Source: an uncultured Clostridia bacterium
GTDB lineage: Bacteria > Bacillota > Clostridia > Christensenellales > Borkfalkiaceae
Assembly (NCBI GenBank): GCA_947632015.1
Contig: CANRNP010000012.1
Coordinates: 1 to 40,313 of the forward strand
Length of the DNA stretch: 40,313 nucleotides
Direction: 5' to 3'
The notes under the pieces are model-generated. The model was not told the DNA's origin, ran no database searches, and saw only the letters and a program-made list of their open reading frames with translations. Positions 15,317-25,113 of this stretch are shown piece by piece; the first letter of the stretch is position 1, and the number at the start of each line of letters is the position of its first letter. The position numbers and the translations under genes are program-made.

Positions 15317-15901
15317 ATGCAACACAAAGGAACTAAAATTCTTGAAACGAAGCGTTTGATCCTTCGCCGTTGGAAAGAGAGCGACGCCGAAGAAGCGTTC
15401 GCGCACTGGATGAACGACCCCGACGTCACAAAATATCTCACGTGGACGCCGCACGGAGACATCGAGGTGACACGTGCTCTTCTCAAAATATGGGAACGGG
15501 AGAGCGGAGAGCCCCATATCTACCACTGGGCGATCGTTTTGCGGGAGGGAAACATCCTCATCGGCGACATTGCCGTTCTGCGCGCGGACGACTTTCAGGA
15601 ACGCGGCACGATCGGCTACTGCATGGGCAAGGCGTGGTGGGGAAAGGGCATCATGACGGAGGCGCTCTCCGAAGTTCTGCGCTATTGCTTTGAGGAAGTG
15701 GGATTTTTCCGCATCGACGGTGAGCATGCGGCGGAAAATATCGGCTCCTCCCGCGTCATGGAAAAGTGCGGGCTCGTCTATGAGGGAACGCGCAGAAAGT
15801 TCTTCCGCCCTCCCACGACAGGGGAGCGCGTCGATATTGTGGAGCGCGGCATTCTGCGGGAAGATTACTTCAAAAACGGGAAATCCCTTTCGGAAACATA
15901 A
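15317..15901 (+). CDS. GNAT acetyltransferase (RimJ/RimL-like)
   Basis: The 194-residue protein shows the RimJ/RimL type of GNAT fold: an N-terminal TKRLILRRWKESDAEE strand-helix, a core strand ending ILIGDIAVL, and the acetyl-CoA pyrophosphate loop AWWGKGIMTEAL near residues 110-121. AENIGSSRVMEKCGLVYEGT, the typical final motif, follows. It would acetylate an amine from acetyl-CoA, either a protein N terminus or a small molecule. The ATG at 15317 follows CGGAGGCACCC; upstream in-frame ATG codons lack ribosome sites. A strong terminator follows. Confidence 0.9.
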   Translation: MQHKGTKILETKRLILRRWKESDAEEAFAHWMNDPDVTKYLTWTPHGDIEVTRALLKIWERESGEPHIYHWAIVLREGNILIGDIAVLRADDFQERGTIGYCMGKAWWGKGIMTEALSEVLRYCFEEVGFFRIDGEHAAENIGSSRVMEKCGLVYEGTRRKFFRPPTTGERVDIVERGILREDYFKNGKSLSET

Positions 15902-15926
15902 CACGATCTCCGACTTTATCAAAGCG

Positions 15927-15952
15927 AAACAGCCCGAAATCGGGCTGTTTTT
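15927..15952. terminator. Intrinsic terminator between the GNAT and ECF genes
   Basis: AAACAGCCCG pairs perfectly with CGGGCTGTTT around a four-base loop and is followed by TT, giving a T run on the plus strand; the minus strand also has a short T run. Confidence 0.9.
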
Positions 15953-15977
15953 ACGTTGCTATGAAATTATCTGTCTT

Positions 15978-16556
15978 TTAGCCCTCTGAGTATCCTTCGG
16001 CATGATCCTTACGGATGAGTTTTGCAAGCACGATCACGATAAGGGGCACAAGGATGAGCTGAATGTACAGCCCCAAAAGCCCCGTCTGTACAGAAGCCCA
16101 AAGCTCCAAAAACGATCTGCCTGCAATCAGATTATAGATGACATAAACAGCTCTCCCCGAAACCTGAGCAAGCGCCACAACGGGAAAAGCGACAAAAGCG
16201 TTTTTTTCGATTTTCTTTGCAAACAAACCGCATATCAGACCGTAGAGCGCAAGCTCCAAGATCATGTACGGCAAGCGCGAAGCCGTGGGCATGACGGATG
16301 ATAAAAAGAGGGACGAGAAGCCGAAACTTATGACGGGCGACAGAATGCCGACGCCAAGTCCCCATCCGTAACCCAAAAGGCATCCCGCAAGCAACGCCGG
16401 CGCATACATGGGCATATATGTTGCGGAAAATTCTTTTCCGAAAAAGTGCCCGAATTGCGGTAAGGCAACTGCAAGCACGATCAGCAGAACGGATACCGCG
16501 CCCTTTACGGAAATGCGGACACTTACTTTATAACGTCTTAAAACCGCATCTAACAT
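15978..16556 (-). CDS. ECF transporter S component
   Basis: The 192-residue membrane protein has about six spans and the look of an ECF-type vitamin-uptake S component: a basic N terminus, VSVRISVKGAVSVLLIVLAVALP as the first span, and the glycine-rich MYAPALLAGCLLGYGWGLGVGILSP region typical of these proteins. It binds a micronutrient and works with the shared energising EcfA/EcfA'/EcfT module, which is not in the window. The substrate cannot be read from sequence. The ATG at 16556 follows AGGAGGAAATAAA; a longer frame starting at 16595 lacks a ribosome site. It lies 55 bases after the GH2 gene, separated by a weak 6-bp hairpin, so read-through from the uronate operon is possible. Confidence 0.8.
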   Translation of the reverse strand: MLDAVLRRYKVSVRISVKGAVSVLLIVLAVALPQFGHFFGKEFSATYMPMYAPALLAGCLLGYGWGLGVGILSPVISFGFSSLFLSSVMPTASRLPYMILELALYGLICGLFAKKIEKNAFVAFPVVALAQVSGRAVYVIYNLIAGRSFLELWASVQTGLLGLYIQLILVPLIVIVLAKLIRKDHAEGYSEG

Positions 16557-16611
16557 TTTATTTCCTCCTGAATTTCTATAAAACTTCCGAGGCACACCCT
16601 CGGCGATTTTC

Positions 16612-18513
16612 CTACTTCTGCCAATTCTTCGTATTTGTCTTTTTCAAAATATATGAGGAGTCGGGCTTTTTCGTCCTGATCACCCTGCCCCGATCCGTCA
16701 AAGTGCCCGCTCTCACCTCGATCTCGTTCTCCGCCGCCATCTCCACGGAAAAGCGGAAAACTTTGCTCCCTCGCTTCTTTCCGATCGGTTTTCCGTTCAC
16801 GATCACCTCGACCTCAGGTTGGTTGGTACAGACGACGATCTCGAATCGATTCCCCGTTCTGTTGATAAACCGCTTGCCGCAGAGGTGCACGAACGGCTCC
16901 CGGCTCCAATACGCCTTATAGAGATAGAACGCATCCTTCTTGATCTGTCTGTCGAATGTCACAAGCCCCTTGTGGTTCATTCCCGGCTCGCCCCCCTGAT
17001 TGCGGGCGTCCGCCGCAAAATCAAACATATTCCAAAGATGCGTTGCCCAAAACTCAGGATGCTTTTCGAAAAATTTCAGCATGTACTCGTGATATTTGAA
17101 CTGATACTCCTCGGTATTATCTCCCCTCTTCGGTCTTACCGCATGCAGATTCGGCATGCCCTCCGCGCCGTATTCGCTCATGCCGTACACCCGCTTCGGG
17201 TTGCACGCGCGATAGAACGCATACCAGACCTTGTTCAAGAACAGCCCCGGTACATACCAACCGAGATAGAGATTCCAGCTCACCGCGTCCGTGATCTTCC
17301 CCACCCGATCAAAGGGTGCGCACATCGCAAAGCATGCAAGCACCGTAAACCGGGAAGGATCTATCCCGTGACAGAGCTCATTCAATTTTCTGTGCAGCGC
17401 GAGCATGTCCTTTCTGTGACGGCGGAACATGGTGATCTCGTTCGAGATCCCCCAGCATACGATCGACGGGTGATGATACTGTTGATAAATAAGCTCCTTC
17501 ATCTGCGAGACGGCGTTGCCGTTTGCCTTAGGCATATGACGAGAAATGTAGGGGATCTCGGCCCAGACGATAAGGCCGTATTTGTCGCAGAGGTCATAAA
17601 AATAGTCGTCGTGCTGATAGTGTGCCAGGCGAACGGTATTCGCGCCCGTTTCGAGAATGAGCCGCATATCCTCTTCGTGTTCCGCTTCCGTGATCGCGTT
17701 CCCCAGCCCCTTTCTGTCCTGATGTCTGCATACGCCGTGAAGCGGATACGGCTTCCCGTTGAGAAAAAAACCTTTCTTGGGGTCGACGGAAAAGGTGCGG
17801 AATCCGAAGTTTACGCTCACTTCGTCGCAAAGCTCGCCGCTGTCATAGAGCCGTGCAACGGCCCTGTAAAGGTTTGGCGCCTCCACCCCGTTCCATAATT
17901 TTGCATGGGGGATCACGAGCGCTTCGCCGCTTTTGCCCGTTGCGGCTACCTTCTCTCCGTCATAGACGGACACTTTGATCTCGCCCCCGTTTGCGTATCC
18001 CGTCACCGTCACGACCCCGTCCGTTCCGTTTACGACTGCCTCTGCTTTTATCCCGCTGCTCCCGTAATAGAGCAAATCGAAATGTTTCTTCCCGACAACG
18101 ATCAGATTGACGTCGCGATAGATGCCGCCGTAAAACGTGAAATCCGCCGTCTGCGGATAGACCTTTTCCGAGACGGAATTATCCACGTCCATCCTCAGGG
18201 TGTTTTCTCCCTTCAAAACCTCCGTGACGTCGGCGCGAAACGTAGAGTATCCCCCGTCGTGCGAAGCGACAAGCGTGCCGTTGACATACGCCTTGCAGGA
18301 GGCGTTCACCCCCTTGCATTCAAGAAAAACCCGCTCATCCGCCCCCTTCCGCGGATCGGAAAACGCACGCTCGTAAAAGCAGGTCCCGCGCCAATAGTCG
18401 TTCCCGCCGTCCTGTCCGTCCAAACAGTTCCATGTGTGCGGAAGATCGATCGCTTCGGTCCTCCCCTCTTTGGTGAATCGCCACCCCTTGTTGAGACAAT
18501 AACGGGCTCTCAT
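16612..18513 (-). CDS. GH2 family glycosidase (beta-glucuronidase or beta-galactosidase)
   Basis: The 633-residue enzyme has the usual GH2 order: sugar-binding jelly roll (1-140), immunoglobulin-like domain (150-245) and a TIM barrel (250-540). The acid/base E359 lies in WGISNE, and the nucleophile E447 in GMSEYGAEG. NHKG (N513, K515) stands where beta-glucuronidases use an N-x-K motif to bind the carboxylate, though some beta-galactosidases have NDKG there. No signal peptide is present, so the enzyme is cytoplasmic. The gene is last in the uronate operon, 11 bases after araC, with a strong GAGGAGG site. With a hexuronide symporter and UxaC beside it, cleavage of imported beta-glucuronides is the favoured role, but this is inference. 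Confidence 0.88.
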   Translation of the reverse strand: MRARYCLNKGWRFTKEGRTEAIDLPHTWNCLDGQDGGNDYWRGTCFYERAFSDPRKGADERVFLECKGVNASCKAYVNGTLVASHDGGYSTFRADVTEVLKGENTLRMDVDNSVSEKVYPQTADFTFYGGIYRDVNLIVVGKKHFDLLYYGSSGIKAEAVVNGTDGVVTVTGYANGGEIKVSVYDGEKVAATGKSGEALVIPHAKLWNGVEAPNLYRAVARLYDSGELCDEVSVNFGFRTFSVDPKKGFFLNGKPYPLHGVCRHQDRKGLGNAITEAEHEEDMRLILETGANTVRLAHYQHDDYFYDLCDKYGLIVWAEIPYISRHMPKANGNAVSQMKELIYQQYHHPSIVCWGISNEITMFRRHRKDMLALHRKLNELCHGIDPSRFTVLACFAMCAPFDRVGKITDAVSWNLYLGWYVPGLFLNKVWYAFYRACNPKRVYGMSEYGAEGMPNLHAVRPKRGDNTEEYQFKYHEYMLKFFEKHPEFWATHLWNMFDFAADARNQGGEPGMNHKGLVTFDRQIKKDAFYLYKAYWSREPFVHLCGKRFINRTGNRFEIVVCTNQPEVEVIVNGKPIGKKRGSKVFRFSVEMAAENEIEVRAGTLTDRGRVIRTKKPDSSYILKKTNTKNWQK

Positions 18514-18524
18514 CGTTTCCTCCT

Positions 18525-19310
18525 CTATTTCTTGCGGCGACCCTTTGAAGCGGACAACGAGCCGTCCTCTAATAATTTCAGATACTGACGGTAAAACGTC
18601 GAATAGTTGTCAAACCCGAACTGCGCGGCGACATAGGACTTCTTTTCTCCCGTGAGGATAAGCTGATGCGCCGCGATGATCTTTTTCAAGCGTACATACT
18701 GCATCACCGAAATTTTCATATACCGCTTGAATTCGTTGCTGATGTACGATTTTGAAAAATGGAACTCCTCGCTGATCCCTTCCAGCGTGATCGGCTGGCG
18801 GATGTGCTCGTCGATATAGCGGATGATCTTCGCGATCGTCGTGTTCGTCTGATGCGGTGTCGCCTGCGGCTCTTTGGACAGCGTCACCAAAAATTTTACC
18901 AGCTCCGCAAGATACAGCGCTTTCAGTTCGTCGTCGGAATAATTTCCGTAGTACGTGTCGTAAACCGTGAACGACAATAAGTTTTCACTTCCTCTCAAAA
19001 ACGGACCGAGCGTCTTGATCCGCTCTGAGAGAAAGGAGGGGATCAGCTCGCTTGGAAATTTCAGCACGTACCGTTCATACTGTACGTTGGAATTGACCGT
19101 TGCAAAATGATACTGCCCCGGCGCGACCACGACAACATCCCCCGATACAAGCCGCCTCGTATCCGATTCCACCGTATATTCCACGTCGCCCTCCACAAAG
19201 TAAATCACTTCGTTGAACGCATGCACGTGCTTGAAATATTGTTCCGTCGGATTGCTCGCGGCATCCAGTTTATGGGCGAAATCGATCCCGCCGTAAATAA
19301 AATTAAACAT
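18525..19310 (-). CDS. AraC-family transcriptional regulator of the uronate operon
   Basis: The 261-residue protein has an N-terminal cupin sensor domain (about residues 10-95, with HVHAFNEVIYFVEGDVEY and the VAPGQYH turn). The C-terminal tandem helix-turn-helix follows (about 165-250, with ITLEGISEEFHFSKSYISNEFKR and YVAAQFGFDNYSTFYRQY). It probably senses a uronate or glycoside and activates transcription. Candidate targets are the paired ATTGCAAT boxes 21 bp apart at 28439-28467 and 38424-38452, because AraC-type dimers often use such spacing. The gene lies inside the operon, overlapping the LarA-like gene by eight bases, which implies autoregulation. Confidence 0.9.
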   Translation of the reverse strand: MFNFIYGGIDFAHKLDAASNPTEQYFKHVHAFNEVIYFVEGDVEYTVESDTRRLVSGDVVVVAPGQYHFATVNSNVQYERYVLKFPSELIPSFLSERIKTLGPFLRGSENLLSFTVYDTYYGNYSDDELKALYLAELVKFLVTLSKEPQATPHQTNTTIAKIIRYIDEHIRQPITLEGISEEFHFSKSYISNEFKRYMKISVMQYVRLKKIIAAHQLILTGEKKSYVAAQFGFDNYSTFYRQYLKLLEDGSLSASKGRRKK

Positions 19311-20571
19311 CGGCCTTCAACCTGCTCTCTTCCATCCATAGCCCTAAGGCGGGATTGGGGATAAAAAAGATCTCTTCGCCGTCCGGCATCCTGTTCCACC
19401 CCGCCGACAGCTTTTCGGGATCATAGCGTCTTTTTGCCTCGTCGTAGTCGGCATATCGGAAATTGACACCCTCGATCTCCTCTTTCGTCATACGCCTGAC
19501 CGCGTAAGTGATCGTAAATCTGCCATCGGACGATCCGTGTATGAGGTGCGCCGCGGTCCCCATGTTTTCTTTTAGGTCCTTCTCCGTTTTGAAGAGTTCC
19601 AAAACTCTTTTCCGTCCGACATACCCGTACTTTCGTATGATCGCGTCCTGCATAGGGTCCTCGCCGAATTTCTCGATCCCCGGCGCAAGCACCAAGAGTT
19701 CCCCGCCGTCCGCGATCGCCATGCGGGTCCGGTAGATCGCTTTGTTTCCGAGCCATGTGCTCTTGAATTCCTTCGGATCGAGATAGACGACGCATTTCCC
19801 GATCGGACGGTCGAGAATGTCCAGATTCTTTCTCTGTGCAAGCGAAATCGCCGCCTCCAAAGGCTTCCTGCCTTCGCCGATGAATAGACCGTGCATGCGG
19901 ATCGCCCCTTCGGGCGCGGTCGTCACCGTAAGCACCCAAAGGATCGGGAGTTTGGCTAAAAAGTGGGTGATGCAGTAATCGAACAGCTTTCTCGTGACGG
20001 TGTTGTCCCGCCCCATCATGCGCTCCAAGCCGTACAGCGCTCCCACCATGTGGGAAGCGTTGATAAACTTGCTGCCGCCCAGTCCCACCAGAATATTCTT
20101 GGAGTGATTTGACATGCCAACGACCTCGTGCGGCACGACCTGCCCCACCGACAAAATGAGATCGTACCCCCCGAATAAGATCTGATTGACTTCGCAGTCG
20201 ATCGGTTCCGTCCAAGTTCCCTCGGAGATCTCTTCGAGATAGTCCGCCGGTACCGTTCCCACCTTGACGACGTCCGTCCGCCAACGGTGTTCCAGAAACT
20301 TCTCGTAGGGGATGTCCCCGAACATTTCGGCGCACTCTTCTTTTGTCATCTTCGCATGGGTGCCGAGCGCAGGCATGATGTCTACCTCGATTCCTTCGAG
20401 GGCATGATAGTAAACGTTCGTAATATATCCCGCGTTGGAATGAAAGCGCGTAAAGTCGGGCGGAACGATCAGCACCTTCTTTAATGTTCTGCCTTCGATC
20501 GATTTGAAGAGCGCCTCTTTGATCTCTTCGGGTGAAAGAGTTTCCCCTGCCGCCTGATACTCCAAATACAT
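19303..20571 (-). CDS. LarA-family nickel-pincer racemase/epimerase homologue (candidate gluconate/mannonate 2-epimerase)
   Basis: The 422-residue protein belongs to the LarA (DUF2088) family of enzymes that carry the nickel-pincer nucleotide. Conserved elements are the PDFTRFH segment (D39, R42), GTH with H72, GQVVPHEVVGMSNHSKN with H148 and K158, and NASH with H174. The H148-K158-H174 spacing (10 and 16 residues) is the same as that of H174, K184 and H200 in lactate racemase, so the cofactor site looks intact. It sits nine bases after gnd in a glucuronate operon that lacks mannonate dehydratase. C2 epimerisation of mannonate to gluconate would connect the genes; this is inference, although I recall that a LarA homologue with gluconate 2-epimerase activity has been reported. 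The cofactor genes larB, larC and larE are not in the window. Confidence 0.88.
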   Translation of the reverse strand: MYLEYQAAGETLSPEEIKEALFKSIEGRTLKKVLIVPPDFTRFHSNAGYITNVYYHALEGIEVDIMPALGTHAKMTKEECAEMFGDIPYEKFLEHRWRTDVVKVGTVPADYLEEISEGTWTEPIDCEVNQILFGGYDLILSVGQVVPHEVVGMSNHSKNILVGLGGSKFINASHMVGALYGLERMMGRDNTVTRKLFDYCITHFLAKLPILWVLTVTTAPEGAIRMHGLFIGEGRKPLEAAISLAQRKNLDILDRPIGKCVVYLDPKEFKSTWLGNKAIYRTRMAIADGGELLVLAPGIEKFGEDPMQDAIIRKYGYVGRKRVLELFKTEKDLKENMGTAAHLIHGSSDGRFTITYAVRRMTKEEIEGVNFRYADYDEAKRRYDPEKLSAGWNRMPDGEEIFFIPNPALGLWMEESRLKADV

Positions 20572-20580
20572 TCTATACCT

Positions 20581-22023
<1,443 letters not shown>

Positions 22024-22080
22024 ATTTTCAATCTCCTTTTCCTATTTTTTCCTATTTTTTCTGATTTTTTCGGAATCTGT

Positions 22081-23142
22081 TTATCCGAACGTCCTCTGTT
22101 CCAAGTCCCAAATCAACCCTTCGTCCAACGGCAGACCGTAGTCGTCCGCGAGCCCGGAAACCAACGCAGTGCAACCCCACCCGAAGGCAAGCCGCTTCCC
22201 GATTTCCCAACCCTTTACGGTGGCGTACAGAAATCCGCCGACAAAGGCGTCCCCGCCGCCGATACGGTCGTAGACAGGCATCTCCCGCGGCGTGTAAACC
22301 GTATATTCTCCCCCGGCAAGCGCCACCGCACCGAATATGTGCCGGTTGACCGAGAGCACCTCCCGCACGGTCGAGACGTGGATCTCCGCCCCAGGATAGC
22401 CCTCACGCGCCTTTTCGAGCAGAAATTCGGCTCCCTCGACGCGGCTGTTTGCATCCGTAAATTTTAATCCGAAAAACGGCTTCGCCCGCTCTTTCTTTTC
22501 AACAAGCACGTCGCCTCCGAAGAGAATATCGGAGAGAGAAGCGATCTCATCGAAGAGGGGCAGAAGTTTCTCCTCGCGTCCCTCCCAAAGGGACGGGCGA
22601 TAGTTGGTATCGAACGAGACGATCGTGCCGTATTCCTTCGCCTTTCGCGCGAGATCGAGACAGCAGCGCGCCGATCCATCCGACAGGGAACATATGAGCC
22701 CGCTGATATGCAGGATCGAAACCCCCTCTTTTCCGAACAGCTCATCGGGGGCAAATTCCTCCGCCTTGATCGTCCTTCCGATCTCTTCCGCGCGGTCATT
22801 ATCGACGCGGGGAGCTCTCAGACCGAACCCGCACTCTGCGATATTGCTCGGATGCCGTCCGCTCCACGGACCGGAGCGCTTTTCCTGCACGTCCGTACAG
22901 ACGATCCCCCGGCTGCGGATATCCCGACGGATAAATTCGGAAAGAGGATCGTCCTTTATAAACTTTGTAAGTGCCTTGACGGGCAATCCCAGCGCGGCGG
23001 GAATGGATAGCACGTTGCTCTCCGCACTCGTCGCCTGCAACCGGAAGCGGTCGCTCGTCTGCACCTGCCGGAACTCCGTCGGCGCAAAGCGGACCCCAAG
23101 GCTCGTAGGCGCGGCAATGGCAAAGGTTCGGTTTTCTCTCAT
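22081..23142 (-). CDS. PfkB-family sugar kinase paralogue A (NxxE motif lost)
   Basis: The 353-residue protein is a paralogue of the kinase encoded directly upstream; both share ATSAESNVLSI, GLRAPRV, YRPSLW/YRASFW and the anion-hole motif DRIGGGD. The catalytic aspartate (D298) is present. However, the NEED segment of paralogue B, equivalent to the Mg-binding N-x-x-E motif, is replaced here by GGDVL (209-213). The active site may therefore be weakened or altered, or this may be a regulatory subunit. It begins 12 bases after the stop of paralogue B without a clear ribosome site, which suggests coupled, perhaps weaker translation. Annotation as a 2-keto-3-deoxygluconate kinase would be usual, but gluconate is the substrate that fits the operon. 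Confidence 0.87.
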   Translation of the reverse strand: MRENRTFAIAAPTSLGVRFAPTEFRQVQTSDRFRLQATSAESNVLSIPAALGLPVKALTKFIKDDPLSEFIRRDIRSRGIVCTDVQEKRSGPWSGRHPSNIAECGFGLRAPRVDNDRAEEIGRTIKAEEFAPDELFGKEGVSILHISGLICSLSDGSARCCLDLARKAKEYGTIVSFDTNYRPSLWEGREEKLLPLFDEIASLSDILFGGDVLVEKKERAKPFFGLKFTDANSRVEGAEFLLEKAREGYPGAEIHVSTVREVLSVNRHIFGAVALAGGEYTVYTPREMPVYDRIGGGDAFVGGFLYATVKGWEIGKRLAFGWGCTALVSGLADDYGLPLDEGLIWDLEQRTFG

Positions 23143-23154
23143 ACTACTTGCGGA

Positions 23155-24213
23155 TCATCTCAGGATGCGCGCATTGCCCGCCCAGATGTCCCAGATCTGC
23201 TTTTCGTCCGCAGGCAAGCCGAAATCGTCGAGGAGGGTCGTTACAAATGCCCCCGACGCCCAACCGAACTGTGCGCATTTTTCGGGCTCCCAGCCCAGAG
23301 AGACCCCATACAGAAGCCCCCCGACAAATCCGTCGCCGCCGCCGATACGGTCAAGCACGGGGATGGAGCGGGGTTCTATGACCGTCCATTCGTCTCCGTG
23401 CAACATGATCGCTCCCCAGAGGTGCTCGTTGGCGGATACTACCTGGCGCAACGTCGTTGCAAACATTGCCGCATTCGGATAAGTTTTTTTGACATTTTCG
23501 ACCATCCCCTGAAAACGCTCGATCTTTCCCGCAATGTCTTTGCCGCCCGCTTCGGGGCCCTCGATCCCCAAACAGAGCTGAAAATCCTCTTCGTTGCCGA
23601 CGAGGATATCCGCCGCCCCCGCGATCTCGCTGAAAATTTCGGAGAGCTCTTTCTCTCTTCCCTTCCAAAAAGAAGCGCGATAGTTAAGATCGAAGGAGAT
23701 CTTCGTTCCGTACTTCTTTGCCGTACGCGCAAGTTGCAAACAAAACTTGCCCGTATCGGGCGAGAGCGCGCAGATGAGACCGCTCATGTGCAGGATCTCG
23801 CACCCCTCTTCCCCGAAAATGCGCTCCAAATCGAAATCCGCCGTGCTCAACGTTCTGCCGACCTCACCCGCTCTGTCGTTCGCAACGCGGGGAGCGCGGA
23901 GGCCGTAGCCGCTGTCCGCGATGTTGAACTGATGGCGATATCCCCAAGGACCGCCCTGCGGGACTTCCCTGCCCTCGAAGCCGATGCCGCGGCGGCGGAG
24001 ATCCCCCTTGATAAATTGCGCGATGGGACTGCCTTCGACAAAGGTCGTAAGCACCTTTACGGGTAAGCCCAGCCCTGCGGAAATACTGAGCACGTTGCTC
24101 TCCGCACTCGTCGCCTGCATGCGGAATATGTTTGAGATCGCCACGGGCTGCCGATCGGGAGGAGTGATCCGCACTCCCATGCTCGTCGGCGCGATAATCG
24201 CATACTTTTTCAT
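23155..24213 (-). CDS. PfkB-family sugar kinase paralogue B (2-keto-3-deoxygluconate kinase-like; candidate gluconate kinase)
   Basis: The 352-residue protein has the complete PfkB layout: substrate region ATSAESNVLSISAGLG (34-49), SFDLNYRASFW (173-183), the Mg-binding NEED (207-210, in place of NxxE), and DRIGGGDGFVGG (288-299) with the catalytic aspartate D294. KDG kinases of this family phosphorylate a sugar acid, so a role on a uronate-derived acid is expected. With Gnd in the operon and no aldolase, phosphorylation of gluconate to 6-phosphogluconate is a coherent alternative to KDG; this is inference. The ATG at 24213 follows AAGGAGAAAAAAGTT and aligns with paralogue A; a frame starting at 24252 lacks support. 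Confidence 0.9.
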   Translation of the reverse strand: MKKYAIIAPTSMGVRITPPDRQPVAISNIFRMQATSAESNVLSISAGLGLPVKVLTTFVEGSPIAQFIKGDLRRRGIGFEGREVPQGGPWGYRHQFNIADSGYGLRAPRVANDRAGEVGRTLSTADFDLERIFGEEGCEILHMSGLICALSPDTGKFCLQLARTAKKYGTKISFDLNYRASFWKGREKELSEIFSEIAGAADILVGNEEDFQLCLGIEGPEAGGKDIAGKIERFQGMVENVKKTYPNAAMFATTLRQVVSANEHLWGAIMLHGDEWTVIEPRSIPVLDRIGGGDGFVGGLLYGVSLGWEPEKCAQFGWASGAFVTTLLDDFGLPADEKQIWDIWAGNARILR

Positions 24214-24266
24214 AACTTTTTTCTCCTTTTTCCCGCGCGAAGCGGGACGCAAATTTTATGGCTCCG

Positions 24267-25100
24267 TTATACTCCGCTGTAAGCGGCAAATCCGCCGTCG
24301 ACCGCGATCACCGAACCCGTTACAAAGCCGCTCGCTTCGTCGCTTGCAAGCCACAAAAGGGTGCCGATGAGATCCTCCGTCTCGCCGAACCGCTTCTGCG
24401 GCGTCGCGCTCAGGATCTTATCCGTACGGGGCGTGGGCGTGCCGTCCGCGCGGAACAGAAGCGCCCTGTTCTGATTTGTCACGAAGAAACCGGGCGCGAT
24501 CGCGTTGCAACGGATCCCGCAGGGAGCAAAGTGCACGGCAAGCCACTGCGTGAAGTTGGAGATCCCCGCCTTCGCCGCCGAATACGCCGGTATCTTCGTG
24601 AGCGGCCGAAAGGCGTTCATCGAGGAAATGTTGAGAATGTTCCCGCCCGTTTGGACCATGTCCGCGGCAAATACCTGTGTCGTCAAAAAAGCCGACAGAA
24701 TGTTGAGATCGAACACAAATTTGATCCCGCTCTCCTCTAAATCGAAGAAGGTCTTTATCTCCCCGGACAGATCGGGGGTCATCGTCTCGTTATCGCACGT
24801 CGCCTTGGGGTTATTTCCCCCCGCGCCGTTGATGAGAAAATTGACCTTCCCGAACGCCTCGCCCACCGTCTCCTTCGCCTGAATGATGCTCTGTTTATCG
24901 AGACAGTTGCACCTCACCGCGATCGCATTCTCTCCGATTTCGTCTGCGTATTTTTTAGCCGCTTCGTAATTGATGTCGAGAAGCGCCACTTTTGCGCCGC
25001 ACTCTGCCAGCGCCTTTGCAAATTCGCTCATGAGCACTCCGCCCGCGCCCGTCACTGCCGCAACTTTGTCGCTCAGATCCACTTTGAACGGTAATTTCAT
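24267..25100 (-). CDS. uxuB: SDR family D-mannonate oxidoreductase (fructuronate reductase, YjmF/UxuB type)
   Basis: The 277-residue protein is a classical SDR with the nucleotide loop TGAGGVLM (17-24), the NGAG strand (91-94) and the catalytic triad S160, Y173 and K177 (YSAAK). The TGxGGVL-type loop and the insert around residues 96-122 (NNPKATCDNETM...) are characteristic of the Bacillus YjmF group, which reduces D-fructuronate to D-mannonate with NADH. It lies 13 bases after uxaC, the enzyme that makes fructuronate, which supports the assignment. AAGGAG precedes the ATG at 25100. The substrate could also be another ketohexonate, such as tagaturonate. Confidence 0.85.
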   Translation of the reverse strand: MKLPFKVDLSDKVAAVTGAGGVLMSEFAKALAECGAKVALLDINYEAAKKYADEIGENAIAVRCNCLDKQSIIQAKETVGEAFGKVNFLINGAGGNNPKATCDNETMTPDLSGEIKTFFDLEESGIKFVFDLNILSAFLTTQVFAADMVQTGGNILNISSMNAFRPLTKIPAYSAAKAGISNFTQWLAVHFAPCGIRCNAIAPGFFVTNQNRALLFRADGTPTPRTDKILSATPQKRFGETEDLIGTLLWLASDEASGFVTGSVIAVDGGFAAYSGV

Positions 25101-25113
25101 TTCTGTTTTCTCC

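Noticed and set aside
19303-20571. Plain lactate racemase assignment for the LarA homologue
   Set aside because: The cofactor ligands fit the family, but neither lactate dehydrogenase nor lar maturation genes are near, while every neighbour acts on uronates or sugar acids.
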